In this document: one piece after another, positions 5,173 to 10,190 of the stretch
Position numbering within the stretch: position 1 is the first letter of the stretch
Layout: every line of letters starts with the position of its first letter
Assembly (NCBI GenBank): GCA_017419465.1
Contig: JAFOLE010000177.1
Span: forward strand, 1-10,190
Length of the DNA stretch: 10,190 nt
Reading direction: 5' to 3'
Origin: Solobacterium sp.
GTDB taxonomy: Bacteria; Bacillota_I; Bacilli_A; Erysipelotrichales; Erysipelotrichaceae
Notes under the pieces: generated by a model
Database searches by the model: none
Told to the model about the DNA's origin: nothing
The model's input: the letters and a program-made list of their open reading frames with translations, nothing else
Made by a program: the position numbers and the translations under genes

Positions 5173-6720
5173 ATGGATCTTGCGGGTATTCTGTTCAGTA
5201 TTCTGGAAACCGGTTCGCTCTACGGCATCGATGACCCGGTGCTTCTTGTTTTCTGCCTGGTAATCCTTGCCCTTTCCATTTACGGACGTGCCCTGCTGTT
5301 CAAAAAGGCAGGCGAAAAACCATGGAAGGCACTGGTTCCGGTTCTCAATGATTACACGCTGTACAAACTTGTCTGGCGCGGAGATATGGGCATCGTCCAT
5401 TTCATACTGAATTTTGCATATCTTCTGCTTGCGCCGGAAGACGGAACGATCATATCCTCCGGACCGCTCGGTGCGCTCTGCGTGCTCTGCTTTATCGCAA
5501 TGGTTGTAATTGACGGCATCATGAAGATCAAGCTTGCCCGTTCCTACAACCGCGGTGCCGCTACCGCATTCGGTCTGATCTTCATGGAAGTCCTGTTCAT
5601 GCTGATCATCGGTCTTGGAAAGAAGAATGTATACTGCGGACCGACCCGGCGGAAATTCACCAGCAAGGAAGAACGCCTCAAGTTCCATGCGCCGAAGCTC
5701 AAGTTCAGCCAGCGCTATTCCATTGATCTCAACCAGAGAAACAGCTTCGTCGCACTGATTGCCGGTCTGACCGTATCCATCTGCGCATTCCAGGCGATTG
5801 CGGGAGGTCTGATCGAAGCACCCAGTTTTGTTACCCCGGAGCGGGGATCCAATCTCTATCATCTGTTTACGGTCAATTCCAATACGCTTGCGGCTTTCGG
5901 AGCAGTGCTCATGGTTCCCTATGCGGTGGAAGGCATCCGAAACAAGAAATTCATTCTTCCGAAATGGATTGCCATGTTTCAGTATGCCGGTGCGATCTGC
6001 ACGACGCTGACCATGCTGTTTGCGATCTTCCTGATCTTCCCGGCTGCCGGCGCAAAGCTTGCGTTTACGGGAATGAACTTCTGGCTCCATGTGATCTGCC
6101 CGATCATGTCGCTCGTACTGCTCTTTGCGGTTGAATCGGACAACCGGTTCACGATCTCCGATTCCCTGCTGGCATTGCTGCCGTTCTATCTCTACGCCCT
6201 GGTCTACATCGTCAATGTCGTCCTGATCGGCGAAGCACACGGCGGATGGCGTGATATCTACCGTCTTACGAAGTATCTTCCGGCAACGATCTCCGCTCCG
6301 CTCATGTTCATGTTCGGCTTCGGTATCGCCTCCGCGATCCGCTATGCCTATAACCGGCTTGCCCAGTACCGTCATAACCGGATGGTACAGACCCTATGGT
6401 CAGATCTTTCTCCGGTGGAACTGAAAGTCGAAACCTTCGGTCTTGGCCGATACAAAGGTCTGAACAACGACGAAGACAATATTAACTTCCCGATCGATAT
6501 CTTCAATACCATGACTGCCCTCTACGATGTATCGATGGAGGAACTGGTCACTGCCTATGCCAAGGGTGTATCGGACGGTCTGCGGGAACGCAAATCCAAG
6601 AGGAACCGGTTTCACCAGCGCATGGCTGCCGTAATCGGCACACCGGAATATCTTTCGGAAGAATACCTGAAGAAACATCCGCGCATCCCGGAATCAGCCG
6701 AACCGGAAGAAGTGATATGA
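5173..6720 (+). CDS. Polytopic membrane protein, DUF5684-like N-terminus with Pr6Pr/AIG1-like C-terminal region
   Basis: This 515-residue protein has about ten predicted membrane helices in two blocks. Block one (residues 1-150) has helices near 22-43, 72-88, 97-117 and 131-149. Its AGEKPWKALVPVLNDYTLYKLVW (46-68) resembles small integral membrane proteins of the DUF5684 type. A charged linker (150-190) follows. Block two has helices near 192-212, 236-254, 266-294, 302-320, 331-353 and 370-394. The features FTVNSNTLAAFGAVL and NFWLHVICPIMSLVLL resemble the Pr6Pr/FAR-17a/AIG1-like fold. A hydrophilic tail of about 118 residues (398-515) is probably cytosolic. Both family readings are by eye and the function is unknown; the AIG1-like relatives include lipid hydrolases, which is only a hint. 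AAAGGA about 12 bases before the ATG and GTGAGAG nearer to it could serve as the ribosome site. The gene probably forms an operon with the next gene, 34 bases downstream. Confidence 0.9.
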   Translation: MDLAGILFSILETGSLYGIDDPVLLVFCLVILALSIYGRALLFKKAGEKPWKALVPVLNDYTLYKLVWRGDMGIVHFILNFAYLLLAPEDGTIISSGPLGALCVLCFIAMVVIDGIMKIKLARSYNRGAATAFGLIFMEVLFMLIIGLGKKNVYCGPTRRKFTSKEERLKFHAPKLKFSQRYSIDLNQRNSFVALIAGLTVSICAFQAIAGGLIEAPSFVTPERGSNLYHLFTVNSNTLAAFGAVLMVPYAVEGIRNKKFILPKWIAMFQYAGAICTTLTMLFAIFLIFPAAGAKLAFTGMNFWLHVICPIMSLVLLFAVESDNRFTISDSLLALLPFYLYALVYIVNVVLIGEAHGGWRDIYRLTKYLPATISAPLMFMFGFGIASAIRYAYNRLAQYRHNRMVQTLWSDLSPVELKVETFGLGRYKGLNNDEDNINFPIDIFNTMTALYDVSMEELVTAYAKGVSDGLRERKSKRNRFHQRMAAVIGTPEYLSEEYLKKHPRIPESAEPEEVI

Positions 6721-6754
6721 TGGTTCCGGTCACAAGAATCTGGAGAACAAACAA

Positions 6755-7198
6755 ATGACAACGAAGAAAAACATGGACAGTCTGGAAGAGCTGAAGCTTG
6801 CGGAATCCTGGGAATATATCCAGGGCGGATTTCTCTTCCTTGATGAAACCGGCGAAGCGCTCGCCCGCGCCAACGGCGAACTGAAACGCTATATCAACTC
6901 CCTGTCGGTGATGGAACCGAAAGCGGCCGCTCTGATCAGCCGGCTGAAGCTCACCGATCCCGAACAGGCATTTGAGGATGTGCCGGAATCCCTGAAACAG
7001 ATCACCAAACAGGATATTTCCTATCTGAAGGAAGACCCGGCCGATGTCGATGAGTCGTACGGCTCCATGGCCATGGCCGCCTTCTACGGATATGTTTCGG
7101 AATATCTGTTAATCCCGACACCGCTTCCCGAGCGGATGAAAACCTATGTCCGCAACGCGATTCATGAGGCACTGCCGCAGATCAGAATTCTCGGTTAA
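6755..7198 (+). CDS. Small acidic soluble protein of unknown function
   Basis: I do not recognise this 147-residue protein. It has no membrane segment or signal peptide, is rich in Glu, Leu and Ala, and looks mostly helical. Visible stretches are an N-terminal helix with SLEELKLAESWEYIQGGF, a middle helix (GEALARANGELKRYINSLSVM), and a more hydrophobic C-terminal part (YGSMAMAAFYGYVSEYLLIP) followed by a proline turn and a last helix. The start at 6755 has GGAGA about nine bases upstream. It lies 34 bases after the membrane protein gene, with no terminator between, and is followed by a strong terminator, so the two are probably one operon. It may be a cytosolic partner of that protein's long C-terminal tail; this is a guess from context. 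Confidence 0.82.
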   Translation: MTTKKNMDSLEELKLAESWEYIQGGFLFLDETGEALARANGELKRYINSLSVMEPKAAALISRLKLTDPEQAFEDVPESLKQITKQDISYLKEDPADVDESYGSMAMAAFYGYVSEYLLIPTPLPERMKTYVRNAIHEALPQIRILG

Positions 7199-7240
7199 AA
7201 AAATCCGGAGTTCACCGATGATGGTGAGCTCCGGTTTTCT
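7197..7240. terminator. Bidirectional intrinsic terminator between convergent operons
   Basis: A 12-bp stem (7205-7216 with 7223-7234, one G-U type mismatch) closes a six-base loop. It is preceded by a run of seven A residues and followed by TTTTCTT. It can therefore end the plus-strand operon (5173-7198) and the minus-strand upp operon, whose last gene stops at 7249. Confidence 0.88.
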
Positions 7241-7248
7241 TATGTCAT

Positions 7249-8100
7249 TCAGAGGAGTTTCAGATACTGAAATGCCTTATACAGACCGTCTTCATTGACG
7301 CCGTCCGTAATGTAGTCTGCGGCGGCCCTGCATTCTTCTCCGCCCGAGGCCATTGCGACGGCATAGCCGCATGCCTCAAACATCGGAATATCCACCGCGG
7401 CGTCCCCGAAGGCAACCGCATCTTCCCTGCGGGCATGCAGGTGGTCCAGCAGGCATTCCACGGCAGACTGTTTTGTGATGCCCTTGACGCGAAGGTCTCC
7501 GAACAGTGCCGTTTCTCCCGCACCGCCCCAGACCCCCGCTTCAAGATCCGGGAAATCCTGTATGCAGCGTTCATGATCCGCATACGAGTTAAGCAGAAAA
7601 CTGATCTTGTTAACATCATCCCGATACAGATCCGCGCCGAAGATCATCTCCGGAAGTACCGTCCGTACGGTAATGTCATCACTCTTTCCCTTACGCCGGG
7701 AATACTCGCGGATCGCCGGCAGTGCACGTTCTTCAAAGTGCTCACTGCCGAACAGACCGTTATTGGTCTCAAGGAAAAATTCAAGATCATGCGTATGGCA
7801 CCAGTCCACGATCTTCCGGGTTGTTTCCGCAGAAAGCTGTTTGTGCAGAATTACCGTTTCGCCATCCCGCACATAGGCGCCGTTCCCGCCGATCATTCCG
7901 TCCAGTCCGATGTCCCGGATGTCCTGATAGATTTCTCCTTCCGACCGTCCCGTACAGCTGTAAACACGATGGCCGTTTTTCTGTGCCGCATGGATCGCGG
8001 TGACTGCCGATGCCGGCAGATGGTTTTCATAATCGACGAGGGTTCCGTCAATATCGATGAGCAGAATCTTCCGTCCGCCCGGCTTATAAGCTCTGGTCAT
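7249..8100 (-). CDS. Cof-type HAD-superfamily phosphatase
   Basis: The 283-residue protein is a haloacid-dehalogenase phosphatase with a C2-type cap, the Cof/YidA-like subfamily that removes phosphate from sugar phosphates, flavin or cofactor phosphates. Motif I is DIDGTLVD (16-23; nucleophile D16, general acid D18). Motif II is CTGRS (49-53; T50). Motif III is K206 in VKGITK. Motif IV is GDAAVDIPM (232-240), close to the usual GDSxNDxxM. The cap lies between about residues 85 and 195. The frame stays open further upstream to 8244, but the start at 8100 is preferred: GGAG lies seven bases before it, and HAD motif I then falls at the usual distance from the N-terminus. It overlaps the end of the upstream phosphatase gene by 17 bases, which suggests coupled translation. 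The substrate cannot be read from sequence. Confidence 0.93.
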   Translation of the reverse strand: MTRAYKPGGRKILLIDIDGTLVDYENHLPASAVTAIHAAQKNGHRVYSCTGRSEGEIYQDIRDIGLDGMIGGNGAYVRDGETVILHKQLSAETTRKIVDWCHTHDLEFFLETNNGLFGSEHFEERALPAIREYSRRKGKSDDITVRTVLPEMIFGADLYRDDVNKISFLLNSYADHERCIQDFPDLEAGVWGGAGETALFGDLRVKGITKQSAVECLLDHLHARREDAVAFGDAAVDIPMFEACGYAVAMASGGEECRAAADYITDGVNEDGLYKAFQYLKLL

Positions 8101-8893
8101 AAGGGATCTCCGGTATTTCCCGGGCAACGATTTTCCGCAGCCGGTCAAAATTTTCTTTCGTATTTGCGGCGATAAACACAAACCTGCGGTCGGTCGGAAG
8201 GCCGTCCTGGTAAAGACATTCCCAGTATCCGCCGGCTTCTTCAATCAGGCATGCGGCCGCTGCGCAGTCCCATGGACATAGCCGCATCTCAAAGTACAGT
8301 TCCACCCGTCCTGCCGCAAGCTGGGCAAGTTCAAAGGCAGCTGCGCCGAACCGGCGCATGTCATCACATTCCGGATAAACCGCTTCAAGGATACGGAAGC
8401 AATGATCCGCATACTGTTTGGCATAGACGCTCATCGCCGTGCAGAAATGGGAGTGGGCAAAATCATTGTCCGACACCGTCACCCGGCGTCCGTTGAGCCA
8501 GGTGCCGCAGCCTTTCTGCGCATAAAAGAGTTCATCCCGATACGGGTTGTAGATTACACCGAGAAACAGATCGCTTCCGCGCTTGAGTCCGACGGAGATC
8601 ACCGATGCGCCGAGGTCGCGGATGAAGTTGGACGTTCCGTCGATCGGATCCACGATCCATACATCCCCGCCGTGCGTGGTATAGTCGGTGCTTTCCTCTC
8701 CGCAGACCTCACTGCCCGGAAGAAGTTCGAGAAGCCCGCGGCTGAGAACTTCCTGTACATGCACGTCCGCCTCTGTCACATAGTCCGAACGGTTTCCCTT
8801 CTGGTGCACATGTTCGGGCGGATGTCTCATGATTTCGCTGGCGGAGCGGACAAGTTCACAGACCCGCAGGGTAAGATCCATGGATTCTTCCAT
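8084..8893 (-). CDS. Inositol monophosphatase family phosphatase (SuhB-like)
   Basis: The 269-residue protein has the full set of IMPase motifs: GEES at 65-68, WIVDPIDGTSNF at 79-90 and LCPWDCAAAACLIEEAGG at 205-222. The Mg-binding residues E66 or E67, D82, D85 and D209 are in place, so it should be an active Mg-dependent phosphomonoesterase. Family members act on inositol phosphates, fructose bisphosphate, histidinol phosphate or 3'-phosphoadenosine 5'-phosphate; the choice is open. It starts three bases after the upp stop codon, with only a weak GAG ribosome site that lies within the end of upp, so translation is probably coupled. A second ATG four codons on (8881) is an alternative. It is the middle gene of upp-IMPase-HAD. 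Confidence 0.94.
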   Translation of the reverse strand: MEESMDLTLRVCELVRSASEIMRHPPEHVHQKGNRSDYVTEADVHVQEVLSRGLLELLPGSEVCGEESTDYTTHGGDVWIVDPIDGTSNFIRDLGASVISVGLKRGSDLFLGVIYNPYRDELFYAQKGCGTWLNGRRVTVSDNDFAHSHFCTAMSVYAKQYADHCFRILEAVYPECDDMRRFGAAAFELAQLAAGRVELYFEMRLCPWDCAAAACLIEEAGGYWECLYQDGLPTDRRFVFIAANTKENFDRLRKIVAREIPEIPYDQSL

Positions 8894-8896
8894 GCG

Positions 8897-9556
8897 TTAC
8901 TCTTTCGGCTTCAGGCTGTAGGTGCCGTTGATGCGGTCGCCGGCATCGCCTGCGGCGGTAGGAATATAGCCGTGCTCGTCGAGTTCACCCGGGATGTAGC
9001 GTGCGCAGTAGATATGTACATCCGGATGCTTCTCCGCAAGAAGCTTCACGCCGACTTCGGATGCGAAGATGCACATGAACTTGATGCGTTTGCAGCCGGC
9101 ATCCTTGATGAACTGAATCGCCGCATCTGCACTGCCGCCGGTCGCAAGCGCCGGGTCGACAATGATGACCTGGCCTTCGGTGACATCGACCGGAAGCTTG
9201 AAGTAGTAGGTCTTCGGCTCGAGGGTTTCCTCATCCCGGTAAAGACCGACATGACCGACCTTTGATGTCGGACACAGCATCCGTAATCCGTCGACCATGC
9301 CAAGACCTGCACGCAGGATCGGAACGATCGTAAAATCTTCCGCAAGAACCGGAGAGTCAAATTCTGCGAGCGGTGCCTGGATATGCACATCCTTTACCGG
9401 CAGATCCTTGAGTGCTTCATAACCCATCAGGGTCGCCAGTTCCTTCACCAGCTCGGAGTATTCCTTTGAGCCGGTTCTGACATCGCACATGTGAGTGGTC
9501 TTATGTTTGATCAGCGGGTGATCAAACACCGTTACATTCCGCATGAAATCTTCCAT
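8897..9556 (-). CDS. upp: Uracil phosphoribosyltransferase
   Basis: Upp makes UMP from uracil and PRPP in the cytoplasm, the main pyrimidine base salvage step. The 219 residues are slightly longer than the usual 208-210. FDHPLIKHK at 11-19 is the family N-terminal signature. ILRAGLGM (80-87) follows, and the PRPP loop VDPALATGGSA is at 133-143. GDAGDR (203-208) is the uracil-binding signature near the C-terminus. The ATG at 9556 has AGAGG eight bases upstream; the methionine at residue 5 would give a more ordinary N-terminus but has no good ribosome site. It is the first gene of a three-gene minus-strand operon and is divergent from the TudS-like gene. No hairpin leader that would suggest PyrR-type attenuation is visible in the 103-base divergent region. 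Confidence 0.97.
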   Translation of the reverse strand: MEDFMRNVTVFDHPLIKHKTTHMCDVRTGSKEYSELVKELATLMGYEALKDLPVKDVHIQAPLAEFDSPVLAEDFTIVPILRAGLGMVDGLRMLCPTSKVGHVGLYRDEETLEPKTYYFKLPVDVTEGQVIIVDPALATGGSADAAIQFIKDAGCKRIKFMCIFASEVGVKLLAEKHPDVHIYCARYIPGELDEHGYIPTAAGDAGDRINGTYSLKPKE

Positions 9557-9659
9557 AATAATTTCCTCTTTCTGTAACCTATTGTACTTCAGAGATTCCC
9601 TTCAGCGGCCCTCAATCCGAAGCAGATGCGGTATAATGCGGACAGAAGAGGTATACATT
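9557..9659. promoter_or_regulatory. Divergent promoter region between upp and the TudS-like gene
   Basis: On the plus strand TATAAT (9632-9637) stands 22 bases before the TudS-like start, in the context ATGCGGTATAAT. On the minus strand TACAAT (9586-9581) stands 24 bases before the upp start. Neither has a good -35 box at 17 bases. The two -10 boxes lie about 45 bases apart, so the promoters are close enough to share a regulator, though no clear palindrome was seen. Confidence 0.55.
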
Positions 9660-10088
9660 ATGGCTGTAATTCTTGTCAGTTCCTGTCTGCTTGGCTGTAA
9701 CTGCCGCTACAAAGGCGACGGCTGCCGCAATGAACGCGTGCTGAAGCTGAAAGACAAACATATCCTGATTCCGGTCTGTCCCGAACAGATGGGCGGCCTT
9801 GAAACACCGCGCAATCCGAGTGAGCGGGTCAATGACAGGGTCCTGTCCAATGCCGGAAGAGATGTGACGGAACAGTTCCGCAAAGGTGCGGAAACAGCCC
9901 TGTTTCTTGCGCAGCTGAACCGTGCGGACTTTGCGGTATTCAAGGCAAACTCCCCCTCCTGCGGAAAAGGCATCATCTATGACGGCACCTTTACCGGCGG
10001 AAAAAAGGAGGGCAATGGAATGACCACTGACCTCCTGCTTGAACATGGGATTCCCGTCTATACCGAAGACGGGGACTGGCCGCTGTAA
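9660..10088 (+). CDS. DUF523 / TudS-like iron-sulfur desulfidase
   Basis: The 142-residue protein is a stand-alone DUF523 protein. It shows VSSCLLGCNCRYKGDG (6-21), PVCPEQMGGLETPRNP (38-53) and KANSPSCGKGIIYDGTF (95-111). Characterised members (TudS) hold a [4Fe-4S] cluster on three cysteines and remove sulfur from thiouracil or thio-UMP; a larger DUF523-DUF1722 fusion (RudS) acts on 4-thiouridine in tRNA. Here C40 and C101, with C9 or C13, are the likely cluster ligands. E42 and S100 sit where the catalytic Glu and Ser are reported. C13, C15 and C22 are further cysteines near the N-terminus. The frame is open upstream to 9543, but the start at 9660 is chosen because GAAGAGG (9645-9651) precedes it and MAVILVSSC is the family N-terminus. 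It is divergent from upp, which would use its uracil product. The family is sure; the exact substrate is inference. Confidence 0.93.
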   Translation: MAVILVSSCLLGCNCRYKGDGCRNERVLKLKDKHILIPVCPEQMGGLETPRNPSERVNDRVLSNAGRDVTEQFRKGAETALFLAQLNRADFAVFKANSPSCGKGIIYDGTFTGGKKEGNGMTTDLLLEHGIPVYTEDGDWPL

Positions 10089-10092
10089 CACT

Positions 10093-10190
10093 TCAGCGCT
10101 GAATCACGGCAGTTAATGCGGGAAGGATCTGACTCTTGCGGGAGAAGATTCCTTTCTGAATATCATGTCCGACTTCCGATGTGTCCGGGA
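10093..10190 (-). CDS. C-terminal end of an unrecognised gene (partial, cut by right edge)
   Basis: A minus-strand frame is open from the right edge to a TGA at 10095-10093, giving 32 residues ending ILPALTAVIQR. Its codons match the usage of neighbouring genes (ATC, CAG, CCG, GGA). It would be convergent with the TudS-like gene, four bases from its stop. The other two minus frames contain stops. The length is too short to exclude chance, and no family is recognised. Confidence 0.45.
   Translation of the reverse strand, partial: PDTSEVGHDIQKGIFSRKSQILPALTAVIQR

Noticed and set aside
5035..6375. Long minus-strand open frame opposite the membrane protein gene (446 codons)
   Set aside because: Its product is low-complexity, rich in Glu, Asp, Arg and His, with no family signature, and it runs into the tRNA-Pro terminator. 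The plus strand has regular membrane helices and a ribosome site.
8101..8244. N-terminal extension of the HAD phosphatase up to an ATG at 8244
   Set aside because: It would overlap the IMPase gene by about 160 bases, adds a stretch with no HAD character, and lacks the clear GGAG site found before the ATG at 8100.
10092..10103. TTCAGCGCTGAA palindrome after the TudS-like gene as a terminator
   Set aside because: No loop can form from a gapless palindrome without losing central pairs, and there is no T-tract on either strand.

Overview
The window looks like chromosomal housekeeping DNA from a low-to-moderate GC Gram-positive bacterium (Bacillota; an Erysipelotrichia-like lineage is my best guess, not proven). 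The reasons are strong GGAGG-type ribosome binding sites, compact intrinsic terminators with T-tracts, A34 tRNAs for both Arg (ACG) and Pro (AGG), and the gene families themselves. No insertion sequence, phage gene, CRISPR array or plasmid function was seen.

Layout, left to right. (1) 1-1424, minus: a MacB/FtsX-type ABC transporter with a fused ATPase and permease, cut by the left edge. (2) 1541-3429, minus: promoter, tRNA-Arg(ACG), intrinsic terminator, argS (arginyl-tRNA synthetase), terminator. (3) 3436-4573, minus: a two-gene operon of a divergent MntP-like membrane protein and a TetR-family regulator. (4) 4574-4893: a 320-base gap rich in inverted repeats, with a minus-strand terminator that no annotated gene explains. 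(5) 4877-5089, plus: tRNA-Arg(CCT), tRNA-Pro(AGG) and their terminator. (6) 5173-7240, plus: a 515-residue polytopic membrane protein and a small soluble protein of unknown function, closed by a bidirectional terminator. (7) 7249-9556, minus: a tightly packed operon of upp (uracil phosphoribosyltransferase), an inositol-monophosphatase-family phosphatase and a Cof-type HAD phosphatase. (8) 9660-10088, plus: a DUF523/TudS-like iron-sulfur desulfidase divergent from upp. (9) 10093-10190, minus: probably the C-terminal end of another gene.

How genes may work together. The tRNA-Arg(ACG) gene sits directly before the enzyme that charges it, and the terminator between them could set the tRNA to mRNA ratio. 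The TudS-like protein and Upp form a plausible pair: thiolated uracil or its nucleotide is desulfurised and uracil is returned to UMP. The MntP-like protein is probably controlled by its co-transcribed TetR regulator, but it has lost the second conserved acidic motif of manganese exporters, so its substrate is open. The least explained parts are the structured gap at 4653-4870, the MntP-like/TetR pair, and the membrane protein with its 147-residue partner.
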